Shown: positions 49,491 through 61,886 of the stretch, in pieces
Numbering within the stretch: position 1 is the stretch's first letter
How the letters are laid out: every line of letters starts with the position of its first letter
Origin: Tragulus kanchil
Taxonomy: Eukaryota > Chordata > Mammalia > Artiodactyla > Tragulidae
Length of the DNA: 64,000 nt
Direction: 5' to 3'
NCBI GenBank assembly: GCA_022376925.1
Contig: JAIOJX010000032.1
Coordinates: forward strand, 100,370,794 to 100,434,793
The notes under the pieces: model-generated
What the model was told of the DNA's origin: nothing
The model's database searches: none
What the model saw: the letters and a program-made list of their open reading frames with translations, nothing else
Program-made: the position numbers and the translations under genes

Positions 49491-52400
49491 TTTGCCACCA
49501 AACCACTTCAGACTCCATCAGCAGCAACTTCGAGAGAGATGTACTCACACTTACTAGAAGTGGGTTTAGGCACTTGAATTTCAATACATCTGATTTGATG
49601 GAAAGAAAGAGGAGCTGATGAAGCCAACTTTCTCAGCAGAGAGAAGTACCCCTTGTTACCCAGACATGATTTTGAAGGTCACTCCTTGACAAATGTGTTC
49701 AATTTTCAGATATTTTTCTAGTTTTTCATAAATGCATAGGACTGCAAGGCCATACGATAGAGCTCCGTCTTTAGGCATGAGCAGCATGGTCAGAACCATT
49801 AAAATGGTAAATAGTTTTCACTGTTCATAAATGGATTCTGAGGCTCCCTCGGAATCAGTTGTTGCTTGTGTGTAAGTTATTTTGATGGTTCTTGAAAGCT
49901 CATAGAGTGTTTTCAAAGTGCATTTTGTTAATAGATTTTATGATTAGAGCATCTCACATACATTTTGCCACATCTCACTTCAGTTCAGCAGCACATAGGA
50001 ACCCATCATGCCATGCATATGCCTATCTAAATAAAAATCGAGCCTTGCAAAGCTATCTCAGGAGCTTGTGATAATAGACAAAGTCAGTATACCAGGAAAG
50101 GCAGAAGCTGGAGATGATAGGGGGGACACCTTGGGAGGAAGGGTTTTTTTTTTTTTTACCCCTTACACATGTTGTATTTGATGTGCTCACCCTTGCCTTT
50201 AAAAATTTGATGAGTGAACAGGTGGGTAACAAGACCCATTCATCAACATAATAGCCAATCTCTGATCTTAAAATCAAAGTTCTTCTAGAGAACAAAGATG
50301 AAGGACAGCATTTGAAGATCGACGCATCACACCCTCATTTTTAGGAGTCAGTTCTGCTTGAGATAGTCGCAAAAGCTGTCTTGTTTGGCTTCAGCCTGCT
50401 CTTTGTTGTGTTTGATGCTCCTCCTTGAGCCCCAGGCCAGGGCTGAGTTGTGAATGGAAAGAGCTCAGAGTTTGGAACTTGAGTTCAAATTCTAGCTCAT
50501 CTGTTTAGTAGCAGGAAATCATGGGCAAGAACCATACTTGCTGTGGAGTCTTGGTGTGCTTATCTGCTGGCAGGGGCAGGTGTATCCATTACATTGACCG
50601 ATATGGCACACTTCTGCTGGTGGGGGGCGATGTACCCATTATGTTAACTGAGAAGGCACATGGAGATGGACGCTGGTACTGGCCTTCAAAATCTGGGTTC
50701 TGGAGCAAGAGTCAATTCAGAGTCTGGCACTGGCCCTTGCAAGCTCTGTGACCTTGTTGAAATGTCAGAGTACTTCTCTATCTTATTTGGAAAAATAAAG
50801 ATTAAAGATAGAGTCCTCCTTATCCAGTTATTGTCTGGACTAAGTGAGGTGAGGCGATGTGGAACTCTTAGCATAGCGTCTGACACAGAAATGAGCCAAG
50901 AGCTCTTAATTGCCATCGGTACTACCAGCACCTTTGCGCCCACCCCCATCATCACGTGTGCTCAGTAACCGTGGTTTACCGTTCCCTTAGATTTTATACA
51001 TTTTAGCCCATATGTCCTTAGGTTGAGTAAATTCCACCATGAGGACCCAGGCCATTGGCTGGGAGGTTTTGCTTTGTACTTTCTGTTTGCAGGTAATTAA
51101 TTTTCAGTAGGCCTCAAAAGAACTTTGAGAGAAAAGAAAAAGAAAAACCCTATTCCTTAGTTCTCTGGCTCGCCCTGTCCTATAATCAGAATGACCCCTT
51201 CTAGGACCTCAGGCCACCTCTCACTTCTCCAAACCCAGCAGCCTTATCTTAGATTCACATGTAAATCATAATAAGTAGTTCCCAGCGCCAGAGGAGGGCT
51301 GGGCTGTAATCTTCAATGAAGCAATTTTCTCCCTTTGAAAGCTTAGTCTGGTATTTCACAGTGGCCTATCAAGAATCGCATGCCAGGAGGCTGATGCCAG
51401 CCTTGCCGACACATCCAGTAGAACTCCCGTGAGGGAAGTCCAGATGAGCGTTCTGGGCCCCTCCTTCACTACAGCACAAGCCACATTTGATCTTTCTGTC
51501 TCCATCCCATTCAGCCATCCACCCAACCAGAAATTTACTGACTGCAATTTCTTTGCGCCTTTCCAGGCATTTGGAGAAAGGATACACCATGCAGGGCGAG
51601 TTACGGCCACAGCTCTATTTTCCCCTTTGCCTCTATACAGTTGGAAAACAGGAGTCTCAGCCTTCTTATCACCCTTGCGACCATTATCTCCAGCTGCTTT
51701 TTATTAGAAATGCTGGCACAATTCTGAGTAGGTAGGGGTGACATCTGTTGATAAGTTAAAACCATATCGCATCCTAGTAAGAGGAAACAGACGGCCTCAG
51801 TCCTCGCAGGTGGAAGCTGCAGGACCAATCTCAAACAGCATTTCTGTTTTAGCAATAAAGGGGGATCTCTTCAATTATTTCACGTTTTCCCCTGCCCTCT
51901 CATCTGGGAGAATCCCATGTCTTTGAAAGACTGGGTCAGCAGGGGAACAAAAGAAGAACCCAAATCATGTTATAATGGCTGGTGTGGGAATAGCAGGTAA
52001 TTTATACTCCACTGATGTGTGGCTGGAGCAATTTTAAGGGCTAAATGTTAGCTTTTGAGGAGATGAAAGAAAAATGAAAACATTTATTTGGTTAAATAGC
52101 TAAGTAAATACACTGCCTATCAGACTTCCCCAGCTGTCAAGTCAAAGTAGCGTCTGTTAACAATGGGAATTGTTTGGTCTGTCTCCCTTAGTAACAGTAG
52201 ATACTGCCATAAATAATAAGTCACTGTCATCTTTTTCAACACTGGTCTTCATAGTGGGAACCCAAGACATATGAAATATTACCTGATGATTTATAGTGTT
52301 CGAGGGAAAGAAAAGCAAAGCAGAACTTCAGATGCTTTGGAGAGAGATTTGATTAAAAAAAAAAAAAATGAATGAATGAATGAATGAAAAGAAGTGCCCA

Positions 52401-53328
52401 GACATCCAGAGTCAGGGGACTTGAGACTGAATTAGAGTTCCAAAGCATGTGATCTTAATCTTAACTAACCCTGGAACCCTACTCCTCACGTATAGATGAA
52501 AATGAATAATGGCAAAAGCTCCCTCCTCAAGCTCTCCTAGAATCAGAAGATATCATGAGTGTGAGAGTGCTTTATAAGCTTTGAAAGTGAAATAACAGGT
52601 ATTTGGCATTAGTATTACTATTTTGTTTCTAAACAGAGTCCCATAACAAAGAGCCTTAAAACAGAGAAGCACAGAAATGGAAAATAATCTCTTCTTTACA
52701 TGAGCATAGCACTCTGAGGCAAGTCCAAGCCTTCCTTGTCCAGGCAGGAGATGGGAAAGCCTGGCTGAGGGCAGCGTCACGTTAGCCAGGTTGGAGAGGT
52801 GGGCTTGATGCCCAAGGATATGAAAAGGTGGAAAGGGAGCTGTTGAGGCTGAAAGGAAGTGGAAGGAGAGGAAGAAGAGGGCGTGCAGGTTCCTGCCTGC
52901 CTTGGGGTGCAGGCACTGTGCTAAGGAACACAGAGCAGCAGTCTTAAGCAGAGAAAAGGGCAAGTTTTCTTTGGAACCAAGTGTACTTGAGGTGCTCTTG
53001 AACTTCTAAGTAGAGATACTGCTGGACTACTGAATAGGAGGCTCTGGAGGATAAAGGCCTAGAGAGGGAGATTTCATCATTAGAACCCACTGACCATTTA
53101 GACCTGAGGTCAACAAACACTCTGTGACTATTTGTGCTTCATGGGCCGTCTGACCTCTGTCACAGCTCATCTACTCTACTGTTGTAGCAGGAAAATAGTG
53201 AAAGACAGCACATAAGGACTGGGTGTGGTGAATTCCAGTAATACTTTATTTACAGAAAAACTGGCAGCCACTAAAATGGACTGACGGGCTGTCCTTTGCT
53301 GAGCTCTTAGATCACAGTCACTATTCCT
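49491..53328 (+). other. DAB1 3' UTR and/or downstream flank, unique
   Basis: No coding exon is recognised. It holds an AATAAA at 50030, a poly(T) at 50145-50157, MIR-like words near 50460-50870 and an A-run followed by (AATG)n near 52354-52390. The 3' end of the transcript could lie within this stretch. Open frames on both strands up to 136 codons look random. Confidence 0.5.
52354..52390 (+). repeat. Poly(A) followed by (AATG)n microsatellite
   Basis: A run of 14 A residues is followed by five TGAA units. This may be the tail of a decayed retroposed element. Confidence 0.8.
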
Positions 53329-55508
53329 AGAATCACCCTGAGAAGTTAATTCAAGTAGCCTTGCACTTACTGCTACTAATGAAATAAAGCTAAAATTTAC
53401 TAGCATGCTTATGGCGCTTTATAAACATCACCTTGTTCAGTCCTCCAGGGGACGCTGTTAAGTGTTTTTATTATTCTTGTTTCACAAATATAGCAGGTAA
53501 GGTAACGAGGTTAATAAGTTGTTGAAATCATGAGATTCACATGTAAGGCAAAGGTTGGACTCCAGAACCAGATTAGAGAATTTAAGAGAACTCAACCAAG
53601 ACTGAGACACATGGGTTTTAGCAGCCTCTGTTTGACTTAATTGCTTGTGAGATGAGATAGATGGCTTCATTTCCGACCTTTGGTCTTCTCTTCAGTAAAG
53701 CAGTTTCCTCAGGCCCTGCTAGCTCTTATGTTCTAGGACCTTCTAACTTGCCCAGGTTCACCTAGCTAGAGCATGGAAGACCCAATCTCAAACAAGGTCT
53801 TCCAACAGTGCCCGACTCTCAGGTTGTCCTTTTTTCCGCCTAACGAAGGAAAGGCCAGAGGTCCCTGAAAAGTTCTGACTTTATTAGGCGTTCCAGGAAC
53901 TCTCCATGGGAGATCCAGGACCCTCTCCTCACCACTAGGAGCCTGCTCAGGACAGCTCCTCCTGCTTTGGACAGACAACAGGCATCAACAACCTCAGTGC
54001 CTTCATCTGCTACATGGCAAGGTCATAAAAAGGTGATGTAAATGTGCAAAGCAGATACCTCGTGCCTGTTGTTCATCTCATTGGGCAAGTGCAGAGTGGA
54101 TCAGAACGTGTGTGGACCTCCTGGGAAATCAGATTGTGCGCCTCTGTGTCCACCAAGTGGAAGCGAGTGCATTTGGCAGCAACTTCCGTCTCTAAGGTAT
54201 TAAATTAAACCCATCCTTTGTTTTGAAGGTCTTTCTATCCTAAAAGCCAGATTTTCAGGCTAGAAGCAGTGAGAAAGCTTTGTCCTTACCCCTTTCCTTT
54301 GAATAAAAATGAAAGGAAGACTCCACCACTTGTTAAGATTCTTCATGCCATATGAGCTTACTTATTACATGTTCCAGTACTGTGCTGTTGATGTTACAAG
54401 CCCCACTTGTTAAGTCAGTCTTCACTACTGAATCACCCTGAGAAGTTAATTCAAGTAGCCTTGCACTTACTGCTACTAATGAAATAAAGCTAAAATTTAC
54501 TAGCATGCTTATGGCGCTTTATAAACATCACCTTGTTCAGTCCTCCAGGGGACGCTGTTAAGTGTTTTTATTATTCTTGTTTCACAAATATAGCAGGTAA
54601 GGTAACGAGGTTAATAAGTTGTTGAAATCATGAGATTCACATGTAAGGCAAAGGTTGGACTCCAGAACCAGATTAGAGAATTTAAGAGAACTCAACCAAG
54701 ACTGAGACACATGGGTTTTAGCAGCCTCTGTTTGACTTAATTGCTTGTGAGATGAGATAGATGGCTTCATTTCCGACCTTTGGTCTTCTCTTCAGTAAAG
54801 CAGTTTCCTCAGGCCCTGCTAGCTCTTATGTTCTAGGACCTTCTAACTTGCCCAGGTTCACCTAGCTAGAGCATGGAAGACCCAATCTCAAACAAGGTCT
54901 TCCAACAGTGCCCGACTCTCAGGTTGTCCTTTTTTCCGCCTAACGAAGGAAAGGCCAGAGGTCCCTGAAAAGTTCTGACTTTATTAGGCGTTCCAGGAAC
55001 TCTCCATGGGAGATCCAGGACCCTCTCCTCACCACTAGGAGCCTGCTCAGGACAGCTCCTCCTGCTTTGGACAGACAACAGGCATCAACAACCTCAGTGC
55101 CTTCATCTGCTACATGGCAAGGTCATAAAAAGGTGATGTAAATGTGCAAAGCAGATACCTCGTGCCTGTTGTTCATCTCATTGGGCAAGTGCAGAGTGGA
55201 TCAGAACGTGTGTGGACCTCCTGGGAAATCAGATTGTGCGCCTCTGTGTCCACCAAGTGGAAGCGAGTGCATTTGGCAGCAACTTCCGTCTCTAAGGTAT
55301 TAAATTAAACCCATCCTTTGTTTTGAAGGTCTTTCTATCCTAAAAGCCAGATTTTCAGGCTAGAAGCAGTGAGAAAGCTTTGTCCTTACCCCTTTCCTTT
55401 GAATAAAAATGAAAGGAAGACTCCACCACTTGTTAAGATTCTTCATGCCATATGAGCTTACTTATTACATGTTCCAGTACTGTGCTGTTGATGTTACAAG
55501 CCCCACTG
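53329..55508. repeat. Tandem duplication 15 (copies 53329-54428 and 54429-55508)
   Basis: The offset is 1100 bp. Copy A ends GTTACAAGCCCCACTTGTTAAG plus about 20 odd bases, where B continues CCCCACTGTACAGATGG. The interior is identical as far as I compared. The content is flanking sequence with no recognised gene. Confidence 0.95.
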
Positions 55509-57377
55509 TACAGATGGAGAGACCCAGGTGAAATGCCTGCCTCAGTTCATACAGGTAGTTAGGAAGATGGCTGGGGTCTTTATGGCTGTAGATGCTTTTC
55601 ATGGATTTAGACGGAACTTGAAGCCCTTTCCACTTTACGTCTACTCCATGGTAAGACCTTACTGAGCTAGGCCTGAGTGTTGTGGCTTTAAAGACCCTGA
55701 GGCTGAAGTTGCTGCCGAGGCAGGGCAATGCTGAGGTCTTCAAGCTTTGGCTAATCTATCAGCTGCAGGCTGACCCCCAGCTTGTCTCTGCGTGGCTCTC
55801 ACCCCCAGGCGCCCAGGATGTGGCAGAGATGGGCTTGCATCAGTAACCAGATTGCATGGCGTGTGACCTCACGTCCGAGAGCACCTTTCTCAGCATGCCG
55901 CGTCTTCTCCCCACTCATCGTCTGTTCTGGACAAGCCTTTGCTAAATGTGACTGAGCTTCCCCAAAACAAACATGATAAAAATGAAAGGAATGTAGAGTC
56001 ATAAGCACAATCAAGGAGGCTTTCCAAAGGGGCACATGCAAATGTGGGATTGGAAACTATGTGCCTTTGTACTTCAAGCCAGACAGCTGGGAAGAGGTAG
56101 GAAAAGTGAGGGATTATGCACAGAAAGGGAGTCCAGATGCTGGGCTACCCTCCTGGCTCTCCACTATTGCCCACAGACCCTGGGTAAAGTACCACTCATA
56201 TCTGGGGCCTTTGTGTTTTCCTCCTGGAAAAGGACTGCCTGACTGAAGGTCCTTCGCTTTATTTTGCCACAGCCATAAACGTGGCACTTCATCTCATTGG
56301 GCAAGTGCAGTGGATCAGAACGTGTGGACCTCCTGGGAAATCAGATTGTGCGCCTCTGTGTCCACCAAGTGGAAGCGAGTGCATTTGGCAGCAACTTCCG
56401 TCTCTAAGGTATTAAATTAAACCCATCCTTTGTTTTGAAGGTCTTTCTATCCTAAAAGCCAGATTTTCAGGCTAGAAGCAGTGAGAAAGCTTTGTCCTTA
56501 CCCCTTTCCTTTGAATAAAAATGAAAGGAAGACTCCACCACTTGTTAAGATTCTTCATGCCATATGAGCTTACTTATTACATGTTCCAGTACTGTGCTGT
56601 TGATGTTACAAGCCCCACTGTACAGATGGAGAGACCCAGGTGAAATGCCTGCCTCAGTTCATACAGGTAGTTAGGAAGATGGCTGGGGTCTTTATGGCTG
56701 TAGATGCTTTTCATGGATTTAGACGGAACTTGAAGCCCTTTCCACTTTACGTCTACTCCATGGTAAGACCTTACTGAGCTAGGCCTGAGTGTTGTGGCTT
56801 TAAAGACCCTGAGGCTGAAGTTGCTGCCGAGGCAGGGCAATGCTGAGGTCTTCAAGCTTTGGCTAATCTATCAGCTGCAGGCTGACCCCCAGCTTGTCTC
56901 TGCGTGGCTCTCACCCCCAGGCGCCCAGGATGTGGCAGAGATGGGCTTGCATCAGTAACCAGATTGCATGGCGTGTGACCTCACGTCCGAGAGCACCTTT
57001 CTCAGCATGCCGCGTCTTCTCCCCACTCATCGTCTGTTCTGGACAAGCCTTTGCTAAATGTGACTGAGCTTCCCCAAAACAAACATGATAAAAATGAAAG
57101 GAATGTAGAGTCATAAGCACAATCAAGGAGGCTTTCCAAAGGGGCACATGCAAATGTGGGATTGGAAACTATGTGCCTTTGTACTTCAAGCCAGACAGCT
57201 GGGAAGAGGTAGGAAAAGTGAGGGATTATGCACAGAAAGGGAGTCCAGATGCTGGGCTACCCTCCTGGCTCTCCACTATTGCCCACAGACCCTGGGTAAA
57301 GTACCACTCATATCTGGGGCCTTTGTGTTTTCCTCCTGGAAAAGGACTGCCTGACTGAAGGTCCTTCCTGCTTTGAC
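55172..57377. repeat. Tandem duplication 16 (copies 55172-56287 and 56288-57377)
   Basis: The offset falls from 1116 to 1112 bp because copy B lost AG (GCAGAGTGGA to GCAGTGGA) and GT (CGTGTGTGG to CGTGTGG) within its first 50 bases. The first part (TTCATCTCATTGGGCAAG) occurs three times, at 54072, 55172 and 56288. Confidence 0.95.
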
Positions 57378-57539
57378 ATTTTACAAAAGGGATCGTGACA
57401 GTGGAGAGAGCAGTGGGCTTAAGAAAGACCTAGATGTGTTTACATGAAACGTTCAAGAAAGCACATCTAACCTACAGTGGTTGAAAGCAGATCATTGGTG
57501 GCCACACTAGAGTGTGGGGTTGACTGAGCAGGACAAGGT

Positions 57540-57700
57540 GGGGGGACTTTGTAGGGTGAGGAAATGCTGTATAGCTTGATGGCTCTGAGGAGGCCCAGAT
57601 CGGTCTACATATTTGTCATGACTTATGAAACTGTACGCTTAAAATGGGAACATTTCATTGTATGCAAATTACAAGCTGATTTAAAAATAAAAAATAGGTC
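57540..57700 (+). repeat. LINE-1-like 3' end fragment
   Basis: The order AAATGCTGTATAGCTTGATG, CTACATATTTGTCATGAC, GAAACTGTACGCTTAAAATG and CATTGTATGCAAATTACAAG matches the usual L1M 3' terminal pattern, ending in an A-rich run. Confidence 0.6.
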
Positions 57701-57840
57701 AATTCATAAAGATGGAAAGATAGATGAGAGGCTAGTTACTAGGGGTTAGGAGTCAAGGGGATGAAGAAGTCACTTCTTAATGAGTACAAAGTCTATATGG
57801 GGTAAAGGAAGAGATTTAGAAATAGTGGTGAGGGTTGCAT

Positions 57841-60012
57841 AGCATTGTAAGTGTAATGAATTGTATGCTTAAAAAAGATTAGAATGGCAAACACTGCTCT
57901 AAATATTTTACTGAAATTTTAAAAAGATAAAAATATGACAAATCTAGTTATATCCCAGTTCTTCCCTGTGCTGGCTGAGTGACCCTGGGCCAGTCACCAA
58001 ACTCTGGGGCGCCCTACTTCTTCCTGTAAGTGGAATACCCAAGGTATAGACTCTGAGACACCCAAGTGAGACCGTATATGGGATCCAGGAAAGCCCTCTA
58101 TTGACTGTAATGGTTTCTATAAATATATAAACTATCAGTACTCTAATTCTGTGATTCTACTTAGCTTCTATGCATGAGCTCATAACTCGTACTCAAAGTT
58201 ATCTGCAAACACATGGAAGTCTTTGCCATCCACAGAGACCTGCAACCAGGTCCATTAGATTCACCTGCATTCTTTCTACACAGTTTCCCAGGGCAGATCC
58301 TGTGCCATTATTAGGTTTCCTAACAGCCCAGTCACACTATGAAAAAGTGTCTGTGATGGAGATGAAATTTGGAAAGCCACCTACAGATGATTTTTAGTCT
58401 GAAAACCACCTTCTATCAGGGGAGGATAGAACCACACACCCAAATATAAGAAACCTAACTGTTTTTGGAGTAATTCCTCTGTGCAGACTCTGTGCTCAGT
58501 GTATATTTTCTCCTTCAGTCCTCAATGTGGATGTCTAGCCTCATTTTACAGATGAGAAGACTGACCCCAGAGGGGTTAAGTAATCTGCTCAAGAGTTGTA
58601 AGGTGACTAAGGAGATGGCGTGTGAGAAACAGAATGTCAGTGTGAGAGCCAGGACCCAGCTGGGCCCTTGGTGTTCTATTGCATATATACAGTTGCACAG
58701 AACATGAGCATCAGACAGGGCACTCTGTGACTGTGATGGGTCAAGATCTGTCCAGACCACTCCACAGCCATGGCCAGCACCAACACCGCCCAGACTCCCC
58801 AGGCGACCAAACGTTATTCCCTGCCACTGGCTTTAGTCTTGCTCCATGCTTCCTGCCTCTCAGACAAGAATTACTAAGATAACCATACTCCTACTTTCTG
58901 AAAGGATCCAATCCAGAGAGAAATGACCCTAGCATTGTAAGTGTAATGAATTGTATGCTTAAAAAGATTAGAATGGCAAACACTGCTCTAAATATTTTAC
59001 TGAAATTTTAAAAGATAAAATATGACAAATCTAGTTATATCCCAGTTCTTCCCTGTGCTGGCTGAGTGACCCTGGGCCAGTCACCAAACTCTGGGGCGCC
59101 CTACTTCTTCCTGTAAGTGGAATACCCAAGGTATAGACTCTGAGACACCCAAGTGAGACCGTATATGGGATCCAGGAAAGCCCTCTATTGACTGTAATGG
59201 TTTCTATAAATATATAAACTATCAGTACTCTAATTCTGTGATTCTACTTAGCTTCTATGCATGAGCTCATAACTCGTACTCAAAGTTATCTGCAAACACA
59301 TGGAAGTCTTTGCCATCCACAGAGACCTGCAACCAGGTCCATTAGATTCACCTGCATTCTTTCTACACAGTTTCCCAGGGCAGATCCTGTGCCATTATTA
59401 GGTTTCCTAACAGCCCAGTCACACTATGAAAAAGTGTCTGTGATGGAGATGAAATTTGGAAAGCCACCTACAGATGATTTTTAGTCTGAAAACCACCTTC
59501 TATCAGGGGAGGATAGAACCACACACCCAAATATAAGAAACCTAACTGTTTTTGGAGTAATTCCTCTGTGCAGACTCTGTGCTCAGTGTATATTTTCTCC
59601 TTCAGTCCTCAATGTGGATGTCTAGCCTCATTTTACAGATGAGAAGACTGACCCCAGAGGGGTTAAGTAATCTGCTCAAGAGTTGTAAGGTGACTAAGGA
59701 GATGGCGTGTGAGAAACAGAATGTCAGTGTGAGAGCCAGGACCCAGCTGGGCCCTTGGTGTTCTATTGCATATATACAGTTGCACAGAACATGAGCATCA
59801 GACAGGGCACTCTGTGACTGTGATGGGTCAAGATCTGTCCAGACCACTCCACAGCCATGGCCAGCACGAACATCGCCCAGACTCCCCAGACGACCAAACG
59901 TTATTCCCCTGCCACTGGCTTTAGTCTTGCTCCATGCTTCCTGCCTCTCAGACAAGAATTACTAAGATAACCATACTCCTACTTTCTGAAAGGATCCAAT
60001 CCAGAGAGAAAC
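57841..60012. repeat. Tandem duplication 17 (copies 57841-58930 and 58931-60012)
   Basis: The offset falls from 1090 to 1087 bp through loss of three A residues in A-runs in the first 100 bases of B. Near the right end substitutions are seen (CACCAACACCGCC against CACGAACATCGCC). Copy A ends GAGAGAAATGACCCT and B ends GAGAGAAACTTTACTT. Confidence 0.95.
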
Positions 60013-61886
60013 TTTACTTTCTGGATCCTCCCCCTAAACATCTAATATAATGTTAGCCCCATAAAAAGCCCTTTCTAACCCCTTCCAGGCTTGCCTCTCC
60101 TAGTCCCCCTCACTGTAATGAGTCATAAACCCAACTTGCTCAAGTGCCAGGGTGTTTGCAGTGGTCTATGCCTTCAGGCAGCTGGCAGTAGGAATACCAG
60201 GCCGGATCTGCCAGATTTCATATCCGTATGCTTTCAGTGTTTCACTGCATCTTCCAGAACACAGGACCTTCAACTTAAGTTGAAGGGTGGAAAGTTGATT
60301 TGTTTTCACTTTTACTACAAGGTTCCCATCTACTTTTCTGTCCTCTAGAATTGACGGTTATTTGTATATCCAGTTCACAAATAACCTTAAAGTTCATAAG
60401 TATTTGCCAACTCCTAGTAAGAGAAGCACTGGGCTTCCCTGGTGGTCCAATGGGTAAGGACACTGCCTTGCAGTGCCAGGGGCACCGGTTTGATCCCTGG
60501 CCTGGGAAGATCCCACGTGCCAGCTGGACCGATGTGTCGGAGCTCTGGAGCACATGCGCCCAGAGCCAGTGCTCTGCAACGAGAGGCCACTGCAATGGGA
60601 GGCCCACACAGGCCAAAGAACAAAAAAGATAAATAAAGGAAAGACCAATAGAAGTGGCCAAAATAAAAAGAGAAACTCTTTTCATTCATACATTCGCCTC
60701 CTCATGCTCTATGATGTAAGGAGGTGCACCTGCCAGGTTCCAAGTGTGTCGCTCGGATCTGTGTAGACAGCATTAGGAGATGGCGTGTGAGAAACAGAAT
60801 GTCAGTGTGAGAGCCAGGACCCAGCTGGGCCCTTGGTGTTCTATTGCATATATACAGTTGCACAGAACATGAGCATCAGACAGGGCACTCTGTGACTGTG
60901 ATGGGTCAAGATCTGTCCAGACCACTCCACAGCCATGGCCAGCACGAACATCGCCCAGACTCCCCAGACGACCAAACGTTATTCCCCTGCCACTGGCTTT
61001 AGTCTTGCTCCATGCTTCCTGCCTCTCAGACAAGAATTACTAAGATAACCATACTCCTACTTTCTGAAAGGATCCAATCCAGAGAGAAACTTTACTTTCT
61101 GGATCCTCCCCCTAAACATCTAATATAATGTTAGCCCCATAAAAAGCCCTTTCTAACCCCTTCCAGGCTTGCCTCTCCTAGTCCCCCTCACTGTAATGAG
61201 TCATAAACCCAACTTGCTCAAGTGCCAGGGTGTTTGCAGTGGTCTATGCCTTCAGGCAGCTGGCAGTAGGAATACCAGGCCGGATCTGCCAGATTTCATA
61301 TCCGTATGCTTTCAGTGTTTCACTGCATCTTCCAGAACACAGGACCTTCAACTTAAGTTGAAGGGTGGAAAGTTGATTTGTTTTCACTTTTACTACAAGG
61401 TTCCCATCTACTTTTCTGTCCTCTAGAATTGACGGTTATTTGTATATCCAGTTCACAAATAACCTTAAAGTTCATAAGTATTTGCCAACTCCTAGTAAGA
61501 GAAGCACTGGGCTTCCCTGGTGGTCCAATGGGTAAGGACACTGCCTTGCAGTGCCAGGGGCACCGGTTTGATCCCTGGCCTGGGAAGATCCCACGTGCCA
61601 GCTGGACCGATGTGTCGGAGCTCTGGAGCACATGCGCCCAGAGCCAGTGCTCTGCAACGAGAGAGGCCACTGCAATGAGAGGCCCACAGGCCAAAGAACA
61701 AAGATAAGTAAATGAAAGACCAATAGAAGTGGCCAAAATAAAAAGAGAAACTCTTTTCATTCATACATTCGCCTCCTCATGCTCTATGATGTAAGGAGGT
61801 GCACCTGCCAGGTTCCAAGTGTGTGCTCAGAATTTGGGGTGCTGATGTGCAAGGTGAAACAGAGCTATCTGTGTAGACAGCATTAG
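59697..61886. repeat. Tandem duplication 18 (copies 59697-60774 and 60775-61886)
   Basis: The offset is 1078 bp. The end of copy A (GTGTGTCGCTCGGATCTGTG) is a compressed form of about 65 bases at the end of B. The unit includes a short-tailed CHR-like SINE, whose copies differ by small indels. Confidence 0.95.
60431..60667 (+). mobile_element. CHR-like SINE, short-tailed form, copy 5 (false copy 61509-61745)
   Basis: It runs GGGCTTCCCTGGTGGTCCAA, B box GGTTTGATCCC, GATCCCACGTGCCAGCTGG, a body with stem GCTCTGG/CCAGAGC, GAGGCCACTGCAATGGGAGG and GACCAATAGAAGTGGCC, then AAAATAAAAAG. It lacks the CGCGGAGCGG segment and the C-rich tract. AAGAGAA at 60419-60425 and 60668-60674 is a weak candidate target-site duplication. 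Confidence 0.88.
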